Below, piece by piece: positions 16,424 through 25,147 of a stretch of DNA of 64,000 nucleotides; position 1 is the first letter of the stretch, and each line of letters begins with the position of its first letter. A program made the position numbers and the translations under genes. Origin of the DNA: UBA4810 sp002479215 (GTDB lineage Bacteria > Desulfobacterota > Syntrophia > Syntrophales > Smithellaceae); NCBI GenBank assembly GCA_049514435.1, contig JBEKVB010000011.1, positions 1 through 64,000 of the forward strand, in the 5' to 3' direction. Below the pieces are notes generated by a model that was not told where the DNA came from, did not search any database, and saw only the letters and a program-made list of their open reading frames with translations.

Positions 16424-17401
16424 ATGGCAAAAGGAGTATGGATAATTGCAGAACAAAGAGACGGCGCTTTGCGTAAAATAAGCTTTGAACTTGCTTCCAC
16501 GGCCAGAAAATTGGCCGATCAGATGGGAGCCGAAGTAAGCGCTGTTCTGCTTGGTTCAGGTATAGAAGGCTTGGCCGCGCAATTGGGAAAATACGGCGTG
16601 GATAAAGTTTATGTCGGAGACTCTCCGGCATTGGAACCATATATCACCGAGGCCCATGCCGTGGCGGCAGCAAAAATTATTAAAGAAAACGATCCGGCAA
16701 TTGTGCTTCTGGGCGCATCTGTTCAGGGCAAAGACTTATCGGCACGCTTGGCCGGGAAACTGGCCACCGGCTTAGCCACGGATTGCATCGATGTAAAAAT
16801 TGCCGACGGCAAACTTCTGGCCATCAGACCGATGTATGCCGGCAAATGCTTCGGCGAAGTTATTACCAGTGCCACGCCTCAGATGGCTTCGCTTCGTCCC
16901 AATGTTTTCGCTATGACGGAAAACGCCAAAGCAGCAGCAGTTACGAAATTCGATCCCGCCATCGATGCGGCTCAAATTAAGAGTAAAATTCTGGAAGTGC
17001 AGAAAGACACCAGTGGCAAAGTGGATTTAACCGAAGCCAATGTTATCGTTACCGGCGGACGCGGCATGAAAGGACCGGAAGGATTCCAAATTCTGGAAGA
17101 ATTGGCCGAAGTTCTAAAGGGTTGTGTCGGCGCATCGCGTGCCGCAGTGGATGCCGGTTGGCGCTTGCAAAAAGATCAGGTGGGGCAAACGGGTAAAGTC
17201 GTTTCTCCCAACTTGTATATTGCCTGCGGCGTTTCCGGTGCGATTCAGCATCTGGCGGGCATGAGTTCTTCCAAGTATATCGTGGCCATCAACAAGGATG
17301 CAGAAGCCCCCATTTTTGCCAAGGCTGACTACGGTGTCGTGGATGACCTTTTTAAAGTTGTGCCAGAATTAACCGGCGCCTGCAAAAAACTGGTGGGATA
17401 A
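16424..17401 (+). CDS. etfA: Electron transfer flavoprotein, alpha subunit
   Basis: FAD-binding half of ETF. The N-terminal domain ends with RPMYAGKCFGEVITSATPQ; the C-terminal FAD domain shows GRGMKGPEGFQILEELA, GASRAAVDAGW, GQTGKVVSPNLYIACGVSG and KYIVAINKDAEAPIF, all canonical. At 325 residues it has no extra N-terminal ferredoxin domain, so it is the simple non-ferredoxin type. The ribosome site is GGAGG seven bases or so before the ATG. It lies between etfB and the EtfD-like gene and should be co-transcribed, unless the hairpin-rich repeat behind it reduces read-through. Confidence 0.95.
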   Translation: MAKGVWIIAEQRDGALRKISFELASTARKLADQMGAEVSAVLLGSGIEGLAAQLGKYGVDKVYVGDSPALEPYITEAHAVAAAKIIKENDPAIVLLGASVQGKDLSARLAGKLATGLATDCIDVKIADGKLLAIRPMYAGKCFGEVITSATPQMASLRPNVFAMTENAKAAAVTKFDPAIDAAQIKSKILEVQKDTSGKVDLTEANVIVTGGRGMKGPEGFQILEELAEVLKGCVGASRAAVDAGWRLQKDQVGQTGKVVSPNLYIACGVSGAIQHLAGMSSSKYIVAINKDAEAPIFAKADYGVVDDLFKVVPELTGACKKLVG

Positions 17402-17505
17402 TTAATTAGGTTGATAGGCTGAAGGCTGAAGGTTATTAGGACGCTTCGGCCTTCAGTTTAATAACCCTCAGCCTAAACACCTTCAGCCTTCAGTCTAAAT
17501 ATCTA
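17402..17505. repeat. Paired inverted copies of the short dispersed repeat between etfA and EtfD-like gene
   Basis: A direct copy (TTGATAGGCTGAAGGCTGAAGG at about 17411-17432) and an inverted copy (CTTCAGCCTTCAGTCTAA at 17480-17497) flank an inner inverted pair GGTTATTA (17431-17438) / TAATAACC (17459-17466). The arrangement can fold into a long hairpin inside the operon. It is followed by GGAGG and the EtfD-like ATG at 17520. Confidence 0.75.
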
Positions 17506-17519
17506 GTTTCGGAGGATCA

Positions 17520-19646
17520 ATGGAACATACAACAACATTTTCAATAGGAAACGAAGGTCGTGAAGTATTCTGGAACGCTCAACATTTTGAGCCGATACTT
17601 TTTACTTTAACCGCCGTGGCGCTGGCCATATTCGCTTACGGACTTTACCGGCGCTGGAAGCTATGGAAAGCGATGGGCAAGGAGGAAATCCGCTGGGATA
17701 AACTTCCGGCAAGAATAAAATCCCTCTTCGTCAACGGCTTTTTGCAGGTCAAGACCTGGAAAGATGCGTATCCGGGGATTATGCACGGCTTAATCTTTTT
17801 TGGGTTTTTTGTTTTGCTGTTCGGGGCTATTTTTGATGCCGGCGAATTCCACATCACGGAACCCTTATTTAACTGGTCGTTTTTGCGCGGCAACTTTTAT
17901 CTTGGTTTTGCCTTCCTGATGCAATTTTTCGGTCTTTGTGTGCTGATCGGTATATTGCTGGCTCTTTTCCGCCGCTATGTGCTCAATCCGGAACGTCTCG
18001 GATATAAAGGTAAGCCGGATAATACTGCCGATGACGCGATCGCCCTGCTCCTCATTCTGGGCATCATTGTGACAGGGTTCCTCATCAGTGCCTTGAGAAT
18101 CCATGTAACTTATCAGCAGGCTCCCTGGGAATGGGTTCGGTTCGTCAGCTGGGGCATTGCTGCCTACGCGCTTGCTGGCGTCGAAACATCCACCGCTTTG
18201 GCTCTTCATAAGGTTATATGGTGGACGCATACGTTTATAGCCCTGGGATTTATTGCTTACATTCCTTATTCGCGGCTTTTGCACATGATTACGACATCCG
18301 TAAATCATTTTCTCCTCTCTTTAAAGCCCACGGGATATCTGGAGCCGATTAGCGATTTTGAAAACGCGGAATCTTTCGGCGCCGGGAAACTGGATGATTT
18401 TACCTGGAAACAAATTTTCGATTCGGATGCCTGCACGCGCTGCGGTCGCTGTCAGGACGGCTGTCCGGCTTATCTTTCCGGCAAGCCTCTCTCGCCTAAA
18501 AAAGTTATTCAGGATATCAAAACTTACTGGCTGGAAAAAGCTCCCGCGGCAATCAAAGCCAAAGCGGCCGCCGCCGCGGAAACGAAGGGAGATGCGGCGC
18601 CTCAGAGAGCTCTTGTCGGCGAAGTAATCGATCTGCATGAATTGTGGGCCTGCACCAACTGTATGTATTGTATGGAGCACTGTTCATCCTCCATCGAACA
18701 CGTGCCGAAGATTGTCAACATGCGGCAATACAAGGTGCTTACGGAAGCCGATTTTGCTCCGGAATTGCAGTTGACATACCGCAATATGGAAAACAATTCC
18801 AATCCCTGGGGCGTAGGCGCCCATTTACGCGCCGATTGGGCCAAAGAACTGGGCGTAAAAACTCTGGCCGAAAACCCCCAAGTGGAATACCTCTACTACG
18901 TCGGCTGTTCCGGCTCCTTCGACGACCGCGGCAAAAAAGTCTCCGTTGCCTTTGCCAAAATTTTGCAGGCGGCGGGCGTCAGCTTCGGCATTTTAGGCAA
19001 CGAAGAAGGCTGTTGCGGCGATTCGGCCATGCGCGGCGGCAATGAATACCTCTTCCAGACGCAGGCGCAAGCCAACATCACGACAATGAACGGCTACGGC
19101 GTGAAAAAAATAATTACGACCTGCCCGCACGGTTATAATGCCCTAAAAAAAGATTATCCTAACTTCGGCGGCAATTATGAAGTTTACCATCACACCGAAA
19201 TCATCGCCAATTTACTTGCTTCAGGGAAAATTACCCTGTCCCAGCCGCTCACGGGATTGTTTACTTATCATGATTCCTGTTTCCTCGGCCGTTATAACGA
19301 CATCTACAAACAGCCGCGCCAAATTTTGAAGGCTATCCCCGGCATAAAGCTTACTGAAATGGAACGCAATCTCAGCAAAAGTTTTTGCTGCGGAGCCGGC
19401 GGAGCGAGGATGTGGATGGAGGAAGACATCGGAGATAGGATTAACAACATGCGGACGGATCAGGCCGCGGCAACAAAGGCCTCTACAGTGGCTGTTGCCT
19501 GTCCTTTCTGTCTGACCATGCTCTCCGACGGCATTAAAGACCGGCAATTGTCGGAAAAAATGGTTTCTCTCGATATTGCCGAAATCGTCTTAAAGGCAAT
19601 GGGTCTGGAAGAAACTAAAGCTCCCGTGGATGTTTGCGCAACATAA
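17520..19646 (+). CDS. Membrane Fe-S oxidoreductase, EtfD-like (ETF:quinone oxidoreductase candidate)
   Basis: The N-terminal 290 residues form about six membrane helices of the nitrate-reductase-gamma heme b type. Then come two [4Fe-4S] motifs, CTRCGRCQDGCP (residue 304) and CTNCMYCMEHC (378), and two CCG-type cysteine domains, CCGDSAMRGG (about 498) and CCGAGGARMWMEE (about 623), as in heterodisulfide reductase subunits. This is the architecture of the EtfD/Emo-type protein (also annotated DUF224 Fe-S oxidoreductase) linked to ETF in syntrophs and mycobacteria. It should move electrons from EtfAB to membrane quinone. Its place directly behind etfBA supports that role. 708 residues, intact. 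A terminator follows. Confidence 0.9.
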   Translation: MEHTTTFSIGNEGREVFWNAQHFEPILFTLTAVALAIFAYGLYRRWKLWKAMGKEEIRWDKLPARIKSLFVNGFLQVKTWKDAYPGIMHGLIFFGFFVLLFGAIFDAGEFHITEPLFNWSFLRGNFYLGFAFLMQFFGLCVLIGILLALFRRYVLNPERLGYKGKPDNTADDAIALLLILGIIVTGFLISALRIHVTYQQAPWEWVRFVSWGIAAYALAGVETSTALALHKVIWWTHTFIALGFIAYIPYSRLLHMITTSVNHFLLSLKPTGYLEPISDFENAESFGAGKLDDFTWKQIFDSDACTRCGRCQDGCPAYLSGKPLSPKKVIQDIKTYWLEKAPAAIKAKAAAAAETKGDAAPQRALVGEVIDLHELWACTNCMYCMEHCSSSIEHVPKIVNMRQYKVLTEADFAPELQLTYRNMENNSNPWGVGAHLRADWAKELGVKTLAENPQVEYLYYVGCSGSFDDRGKKVSVAFAKILQAAGVSFGILGNEEGCCGDSAMRGGNEYLFQTQAQANITTMNGYGVKKIITTCPHGYNALKKDYPNFGGNYEVYHHTEIIANLLASGKITLSQPLTGLFTYHDSCFLGRYNDIYKQPRQILKAIPGIKLTEMERNLSKSFCCGAGGARMWMEEDIGDRINNMRTDQAAATKASTVAVACPFCLTMLSDGIKDRQLSEKMVSLDIAEIVLKAMGLEETKAPVDVCAT

Positions 19647-19680
19647 ATGATTGTTATTGCGCAGTAAATTTTAATTTCAT

Positions 19681-19718
19681 AAAAAGCCCGATCTTGAATA
19701 AAGAGAGGGCTTTTTTTA
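19681..19718 (+). terminator. Rho-independent terminator after the etf operon
   Basis: Stem AAAAGCCC / GGGCTTTT with an inner CTT/AAG pair and a T7 tail, about 35 bases behind the EtfD-like stop codon. Confidence 0.85.
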
Positions 19719-19735
19719 TAGCAATTTTTTAAAAT

Positions 19736-19774
19736 TTGTTTTAATTTTTTTGTTAGCATAGTATATATGCTAAC
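19736..19774 (+). promoter_or_regulatory. Promoter with palindromic operator candidate upstream of fadD
   Basis: A 23-bp palindrome with perfect 9-bp arms, GTTAGCATA (19752-19760) and TATGCTAAC (19766-19774), sits 45 bases before the fadD start. It overlaps a plausible promoter (TTGTTT at 19736-19741, TAGTAT at 19759-19764 after 17 bases). The form suits a dimeric repressor of the TetR or GntR type, classes that control fatty-acid genes elsewhere. No regulator gene is nearby, so the binding protein is unknown. Confidence 0.55.
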
Positions 19775-19818
19775 TCTGTTTAGATGATAAGAAATCAAGA
19801 AAGGATGGTAATAAATTT

Positions 19819-21513
19819 ATGGCTACAAACATAGGTTATCAGGATAAACCGTGGCTTAAGTCTTATCAGAAAGGCGTGCCGGAACATATCAAGTACGAAG
19901 AAATTTGTATGCCCGATATTCTGGAGCGGACAGCGGCTCAATTTCCAAAAAATGATGCTTTAATTTTCCAAGGCTATAAACTCAATTTTACGCAACTCAA
20001 GGAAATGGTGGATAAATTTGCCACTTGCCTGACTGATTTTGGCGTCAAGAAAGGCGATGCCGTGGCCATTTTACTGCCCAACATGATTCCCTGTGTGGCG
20101 GCTTATTTCGCCATTTTAAAAATAGGCGCGATCACGGTAATGAACAATCCTCTTTATTCCGACCGGGAACTGGAATATCAATTTAACGATTCCGGCGCTA
20201 AGGTATTAATTACTATCGATCTTCTGGGAAATCGCATGATTGATCTGCGTCCCCGCACGCGCATCAAACAAATAGTTATTACCTCCATCGGCGATTACTT
20301 GCCCTTCCCTAAAAGCCTTTTATTTCCACTGGTGGCCAAAAAGAAAATGCTGGCCGCCGATGTAAAAGCGGCGCCCGACGTTTACCGCTGGAAAGAATTA
20401 ATAGCTAAATACCCGGCTAATCCTCCGCAAGTTAAACTTTCCTTCGCTGATGTAGCGATGTATCAATATACTGGCGGGACAACCGGTGTTTCCAAAGGCG
20501 TGGAATTGACTCACTCCAATTTAAGCAAACAGGTGCAACAACTTTCCGCTTGGTTCCCCACTTTTAAAAAAGGCGAGGAAAGAGCGTTGGGGGCGTTGCC
20601 TATTTTCCATGTTTTCGGCATGTCCTGCGGAATGAATTTCTCCATCTTCATGGGTTGGCCGCAAATATTGGTTCCCAAACCGCAACCGGATGCTCTGTTG
20701 GAAGCCATTAAAAATTTCAAGCCTACTGTCATAGCACTGGTTCCCACCATGTATATCGGCCTTTTAAACCTTCCGGCCTTGAAAAAAACAGATATAAGTT
20801 TTATTAAGGGCGCTTTTTCCGGCAGTGCGCCGCTGCCAGTGGAAGTAATTAATAATTTTGAGAAAATTACCGGAGGCGTTATTATAGAAGGCTTTGGCTT
20901 GACGGAAACTACACCGGTTACACATAACAATCCCTTTGCCGACGGCGCCCGTAAAGTCGGCTCTGTGGGACTTCCCATTTCGGATACTTTATGCCGGATA
21001 GTGGATCTGGAAGAAGGCAAAAAAGATATGCCCATCGGCGAACGCGGCGAGTTGATTATTAAGGGACCGCAGGTGATGAAAGGATATAAAGACAAGCCGT
21101 CGGAAACAGCCAATATGCTGCGGGATGGCTGGATTTATACCGGCGACATCGCGACAATGGATAAAGACGGATATTTTTATATTGTCGACCGGAAGAAAGA
21201 CATGATTATTACCGGCGGCTATAACGTTTATCCGCGTGACATTGATGAAGTTTTTTATATGCACCCCAAAGTACTGGAGGCTTGCGCCATTGGCATCCCC
21301 GATCCCAAGCGAGGCGAAAATATTAAAGTCTTTGTCGTTCTGAAAGAGGGACAAACCGCCACGGCTAAAGAATTGATCGAATTTGCGAAGGGTAGCCTTG
21401 CCGTTTATAAGCTGCCCACGGAAATTGAATTTCGCCAGGAACTGCCCAAAACCAATGTCGGGAAAATATTACGCAAAGAATTGCGGGCGGAGGAATTAAA
21501 GAAAAGGAAATAA
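19819..21513 (+). CDS. Long-chain acyl-CoA synthetase (FadD-like)
   Basis: AMP-forming enzyme that activates fatty acids to acyl-CoA for beta-oxidation. All core motifs are present: YQYTGGTTGVSKGVELTH (A3), EGFGLTETTPVTHNNP (A5), WIYTGDIATMDKDGY (A7), VDRKKDMIITGGYNVYPRDID (A8 hinge) and LPKTNVGKILRKELR with the A10 catalytic lysine. At 564 residues and with a FadD-like N-terminus (KPWLKSY...PDILERTAAQFP) it fits the long-chain class; the exact chain length is not readable. AAAGGATGG upstream serves as ribosome site. It begins a run of three plus-strand genes behind a palindromic operator candidate; the enoyl-CoA hydratase starts four bases after its stop, so both are one unit. Confidence 0.9.
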   Translation: MATNIGYQDKPWLKSYQKGVPEHIKYEEICMPDILERTAAQFPKNDALIFQGYKLNFTQLKEMVDKFATCLTDFGVKKGDAVAILLPNMIPCVAAYFAILKIGAITVMNNPLYSDRELEYQFNDSGAKVLITIDLLGNRMIDLRPRTRIKQIVITSIGDYLPFPKSLLFPLVAKKKMLAADVKAAPDVYRWKELIAKYPANPPQVKLSFADVAMYQYTGGTTGVSKGVELTHSNLSKQVQQLSAWFPTFKKGEERALGALPIFHVFGMSCGMNFSIFMGWPQILVPKPQPDALLEAIKNFKPTVIALVPTMYIGLLNLPALKKTDISFIKGAFSGSAPLPVEVINNFEKITGGVIIEGFGLTETTPVTHNNPFADGARKVGSVGLPISDTLCRIVDLEEGKKDMPIGERGELIIKGPQVMKGYKDKPSETANMLRDGWIYTGDIATMDKDGYFYIVDRKKDMIITGGYNVYPRDIDEVFYMHPKVLEACAIGIPDPKRGENIKVFVVLKEGQTATAKELIEFAKGSLAVYKLPTEIEFRQELPKTNVGKILRKELRAEELKKRK

Positions 21514-21517
21514 AGAA

Positions 21518-22300
21518 ATGGAATACAAAAGCATTCTTTTGACTAGGGAAGAAGAAATCGCGACAATCACCTTCAACCGGCCTAAAGTTTTAAATGCCAT
21601 GAATTCCGAAGTGCTGGGGGAAATTTATGACGCGATAACAATCTGCGCTGGGGATGGCAGCGTAAAGGCTTTAATTTTAACCGGAGCCGGAGACAAGGCT
21701 TTCGTGGCCGGAGCTGATATTGCGCAGATGCAAAATTCCACATCAGTGGAAATTCTCCAATTGATGGAATTGGGTCATCGCACCTTGCGGATGATAGAAA
21801 CTATGCCGAAACTATCGATTGCCGCAGTCAACGGCTTTGCTTTGGGTGGCGGCACTGAAATAGCGCTGGCATGCGACATTAGATTTGCTTCGGAAAACGC
21901 CGTTTTCGGTCAGCCGGAAATTTTAATCGGTGTTATCCCCGGCTGGGGAGGCACCCAGCGTCTCCCGCGTCTGGTCGGAATGGGAATAGCCAAAGAAATG
22001 ATTCTAGGCGGAGTGCAAATTAACGCCCAGAGGGCTTATGAAATCGGCCTGGTCAACAAAGTTCTTCCTGCGGATAAGCTTTTGGAAGAAACCAAAAAAT
22101 TCGCCAAGAAACTGGCGGCGCTTCCTTCTTTCGCCTTAAAGATGGCTAAAAATTCCATTAATTACGGCTTCGATATGTCGCTGGATAACGCCAGCTTGCT
22201 GGAAATAGGATGCATCGCGCAATGTTTTGCCACCGAAGATCAAAAGGAGGGCATGAAGGCGTTTTTAGAAAAAAGAAAACCGAATTTTAAAGGTAGATAG
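21518..22300 (+). CDS. Enoyl-CoA hydratase/isomerase (crotonase family)
   Basis: Crotonase-fold enzyme, most likely adding water to 2-enoyl-CoA in beta-oxidation. The CoA-site motif GAGDKAFVAGADIAQM, the oxyanion-hole region VNGFALGGGTEIALACDIRF, and GQPEILIGVIPGWGGTQRLPRLVG with glutamates at the two catalytic positions (GGGTE and PE) match active hydratases. The 260-residue length is usual. It starts four bases behind fadD and shares its transcript. The last two codons and the stop (GGT AGA TAG) lie in a dispersed repeat. Other crotonase functions cannot be excluded from sequence alone. Confidence 0.9.
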   Translation: MEYKSILLTREEEIATITFNRPKVLNAMNSEVLGEIYDAITICAGDGSVKALILTGAGDKAFVAGADIAQMQNSTSVEILQLMELGHRTLRMIETMPKLSIAAVNGFALGGGTEIALACDIRFASENAVFGQPEILIGVIPGWGGTQRLPRLVGMGIAKEMILGGVQINAQRAYEIGLVNKVLPADKLLEETKKFAKKLAALPSFALKMAKNSINYGFDMSLDNASLLEIGCIAQCFATEDQKEGMKAFLEKRKPNFKGR

Positions 22301-22415
22301 GCTGAAGACTGAAGCGTGGTTCGGCAGGCTCACCAACCCGCCTACGGGGGATGCGTAACATCAATTAAGGTGGATAGTCTGATAACCCTAATGGTCACAA
22401 GAGGCTATTAGGCTA
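22291..22415. repeat. Short dispersed repeat overlapping the crotonase stop, with decayed second copy
   Basis: AGGTAGATAGGCTGAAGACTGAAG (22291-22314) contains the crotonase stop codon TAG. A weaker copy follows (AAGGTGGATAGTCTGATAACC at about 22369, then GGCTATTAGGCTAAAGGGG inverted-like near 22400). Between them lies TTCGGCAGGCTCACC, another common intergenic motif. Confidence 0.7.
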
Positions 22416-22426
22416 AAGGGGTTTTT

Positions 22427-23635
22427 ATGGATTTAGAATTAATCGAGCAGTTAGTTGTCAAGAACGACAAAAAAATAATTTTTTTGATTATGGACGGGTT
22501 GGGCGGCCTGCCGCAGGAAGGCGGCACAAAAACGGAACTGGAGACTGCAGCCACGCCCAATTTGGATCACCTTGCCGCAGGCGGCATCTGCGGACTTCTT
22601 GATCCCGTCGGCTATGGCATAACACCCGGCAGCGGACCGGCTCATTTTGCTCTTTTTGGCTATGATCCTTTAAAATATAACGTCGGCCGCGGTCTGCTTT
22701 CCGCGGCGGGCCTTGATTTTCCCCTGTCCCCGGACGATCTCTATATGCGCGCCAATTTTGCCACCCTAGATAAATTCGGCCACATTGCCGACAGAAGGGC
22801 TGGCCGTTTGGACACGGAGAAAAACAAGCTTTTATGCATTAAACTTAAAGCCAACGTTCATTTGCAGAAGGCAAAAGAAGTCTTTTTTGTAACGGAGAAG
22901 GAACATCGAGCTTTAGTGGTTTTACGTGGCGGCAATTTGTCGGAGCAAATAAGCGAAACCGATCCTCAGAAAACAGGCCAGCCGCCTCTTGAGGCACAAG
23001 CATTGATTCCCGCAGCTGAAAATACAGCGGCAGCCGTCCGGGAGCTATCGGATAAAATCAGAGATGTGCTTTCCCAGGAAGAAAAGGCGAACATAATGCT
23101 TCTGCGAGGCTATGCCCGCTACCGGACTTTCCCCTCTATGGCCGGGCGTTTTGGGTTGAATCCACTGGCGGTGGCAAGCTATCCCATGTATAAGGGAATC
23201 GCGCGGTTGCTGGGAATGACTCTGCCACAAGAGACAACGACAATCGAAGAGGAAATTCAAGCTCTTTCGTCCAATTGGCGTTCTTTCGATTTCTTCTTTG
23301 TTCACGTTAAGGCAACCGATTCCCGCGGAGAGGACGGCAATTTCGCCGAAAAAGTCAAGGCCATTGAAAAAGTTGATTCTCTCCTTCCCGAAATTTGCGC
23401 TTTAAATCCCGATGTTCTTGTGGTCACCGGTGATCATTCCACGCCTGCCGCCATGGCTGGCCACAGTTTTCATCCCGTTCCGGTTTTGCTTTCCGCAAAA
23501 ACCTGCCGCCCAGACGGAGCTGTAAGCTTTGGTGAGAGCGCTTGCCTTACCGGCGGATTGGGTCGAATGCCCATGAAATATCTCATGGGTGTCGCGCTGG
23601 CGCACGCGGGAAAACTGCAAAAATTCGGTGCGTAA
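22427..23635 (+). CDS. apgM: 2,3-bisphosphoglycerate-independent phosphoglycerate mutase, archaeal type
   Basis: Interconverts 3- and 2-phosphoglycerate in glycolysis/gluconeogenesis. The protein belongs to the alkaline-phosphatase superfamily ApgM group: IIFLIMDGLGG with the first metal aspartate, TPNLDHLAAGGICGLLDPV with the nucleophile region, GSGPAHFALFGYDP, KATDSRGEDGNF, and VTGDHSTPAAMAGHSFHPVPVLL. The 402-residue length is typical. AAAGGGG precedes the ATG. It is downstream of fadD and crotonase with a repeat in between, so co-transcription is possible but not certain. It fits a need for gluconeogenesis from acetyl-CoA-derived pyruvate. Confidence 0.92.
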   Translation: MDLELIEQLVVKNDKKIIFLIMDGLGGLPQEGGTKTELETAATPNLDHLAAGGICGLLDPVGYGITPGSGPAHFALFGYDPLKYNVGRGLLSAAGLDFPLSPDDLYMRANFATLDKFGHIADRRAGRLDTEKNKLLCIKLKANVHLQKAKEVFFVTEKEHRALVVLRGGNLSEQISETDPQKTGQPPLEAQALIPAAENTAAAVRELSDKIRDVLSQEEKANIMLLRGYARYRTFPSMAGRFGLNPLAVASYPMYKGIARLLGMTLPQETTTIEEEIQALSSNWRSFDFFFVHVKATDSRGEDGNFAEKVKAIEKVDSLLPEICALNPDVLVVTGDHSTPAAMAGHSFHPVPVLLSAKTCRPDGAVSFGESACLTGGLGRMPMKYLMGVALAHAGKLQKFGA

Positions 23636-23645
23636 CTGTTCCCGA

Positions 23646-23732
23646 ATGAACTACCGGTTTGATAAATCCAATTCCTGGAAAATTCTTATGGGAGGAAACG
23701 GCTTAATTATCAGCGCCAGAAAAGTAAGATAA
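23646..23732 (+). pseudogene. 3' stub of a methyltransferase gene paralogous to 25148-25861
   Basis: The frame from 23646 reads MNYRFDKSNSWKILMGG then NGLIISARKVR and a stop. It matches the C-terminus of the intact methyltransferase at 25148-25861 (DESNSWKILMGGNGLII...) in protein and closely in DNA. Only the last 25 or so codons remain. It directly follows apgM, so most of a second copy of the gene was lost here. Confidence 0.8.
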
Positions 23733-23787
23733 ATGTGATTAACGTGTTTCTGAGATAATTGATGGACAATATGTAAGCCAAACATAT

Positions 23788-24792
23788 TCATGAAACATAG
23801 ATTCGCAATTTCGTCTTTCCCAATAAATATGCGACAATGCAGGTTAAGGCAACAGTAACTATAAATTGCAGCATTCTCTCAGCCGAGGGCCCGATGGATA
23901 TTATTCCCCCTTGGTGCTTAAAAATCTCATACAGGCTATTAGATAAGTACTGAAAATACTTATGTAAGGCAAAAATTCCCAGGGAATATTTGGCCAAGAA
24001 TTCTATCGGGTGATTTGTGGTAAACCGGCCGGTAATAAATAGTGAAACAAGAGATAATACTCCAAAAAAGATGGACAATCTTCCATAAGCCGACATAATA
24101 TTGCTAAAAGTCAATTCAGCATAAACGCTCAGGAAAAATCCGATGAAAAAACAAATACGGTATTGAATAAATTTATCTTTGTAATTCTGTAGATAATATG
24201 CAACGGGAATATAAATATAATAATTCTCCATAGCCATAGTGTCAATGCCCAGTCCGTATAATGACGAGAGGGCAAAATGCAGACAGGATAAGGCGATTAT
24301 GACAATGGACAGGATCAATTTAATTTTTTCCGCAAGTTTAAGAAACAGAAAAGTCCACATTGTGCATAAAATTAATATAAAAAGAAAATAGAAAACGGAA
24401 GCACCGACATAGGAAAGCTCAGGTCCTCCTCCGGGAATAATGGTATTTAAAGGAAGAGGAAGTTTGCCCCCCAAAAGTAAATAAACAATGAATTGGATGC
24501 AAACCCAAAACAAAAAAATCTGGATCAACCTTATTGACCGCTTCTTCCAATAATTTTCAATATGGGATGCCTTATTAATAAAGAGATAAAGGGAAACAAG
24601 TATAAATGTAGGCACTGCCAAGAGAGTTATATTATGATAAAAAAGTCTGATGGCTTCTCTGCCCAAAAAGGCGGCGTAATTGTTATACGGCAACATTCCT
24701 CCTGATATTGGCTGGAGATGCCAAATTAAAACAAGAACAATGCAGATGGCTTTGATAATATCAATCCCTGCATTTCTTGATTGATCACCCAT
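23788..24792 (-). CDS. Acyltransferase 3 family membrane protein
   Basis: Polytopic protein with about ten hydrophobic segments, 334 residues. The N-terminal GIDIIKAICIVLVLIWHL places the family's conserved histidine in the first helix, as in OafA/WecH-type O-acyltransferases that move acetyl or similar groups to sugars from the cytoplasmic side. No C-terminal SGNH domain is attached. It stands alone on the minus strand, between a methyltransferase stub and the intact methyltransferase, and may modify the surface glycan. Its substrate is not predictable. Confidence 0.8.
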   Translation of the reverse strand: MGDQSRNAGIDIIKAICIVLVLIWHLQPISGGMLPYNNYAAFLGREAIRLFYHNITLLAVPTFILVSLYLFINKASHIENYWKKRSIRLIQIFLFWVCIQFIVYLLLGGKLPLPLNTIIPGGGPELSYVGASVFYFLFILILCTMWTFLFLKLAEKIKLILSIVIIALSCLHFALSSLYGLGIDTMAMENYYIYIPVAYYLQNYKDKFIQYRICFFIGFFLSVYAELTFSNIMSAYGRLSIFFGVLSLVSLFITGRFTTNHPIEFLAKYSLGIFALHKYFQYLSNSLYEIFKHQGGIISIGPSAERMLQFIVTVALTCIVAYLLGKTKLRIYVS

Positions 24793-25147
24793 AAGTACTT
24801 CCCCAGATTAGAAATTTAAATTTATCAGTGAATCTAATAGCACTTCACATAAAATAACTTCGATTAGGTGCTATTTTCTATATTGGTAGCACATGTTGAA
24901 TCAGAGTGCTACCATTTTGGAAAGTGGGATAGATTTTACGGAAAATATTTCAATCACGGGTATGAACCCCCAAAGCATGTTTTGGAAACTCATTTAGCAG
25001 CAAGCTATGGGGCATCAGTGGATACTTGGTCATCAACAGGGTCATTCCGTGCTTGACACGGAATCCAGGATTTATTACTATTTCCGCACCGTTATTACAA
25101 TTTAATCAAGCATGGCAAAAATCTAATCATTAGGAGAAAAAACATTG
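24793..25147. other. Non-coding gap with two inverted repeats
   Basis: Contains TGGTAGCAC / GTGCTACCA (24884-24892 and 24906-24914) and the REP-like hairpin ATTCCGTG-CTTGA-CACGGAAT (25044-25064) within TCATTCCGTGC...GGAATCCAGG, a motif often scattered between bacterial genes. AGGAG before 25148 is the ribosome site of the methyltransferase. I see no gene that I would support here. Confidence 0.6.

Noticed and set aside
24868..25056. A 62-codon open frame in the gap before the methyltransferase
   Set aside because: No ribosome site, no recognisable motif, and it runs through an inverted repeat and a REP-like hairpin. I could not support it as a gene.
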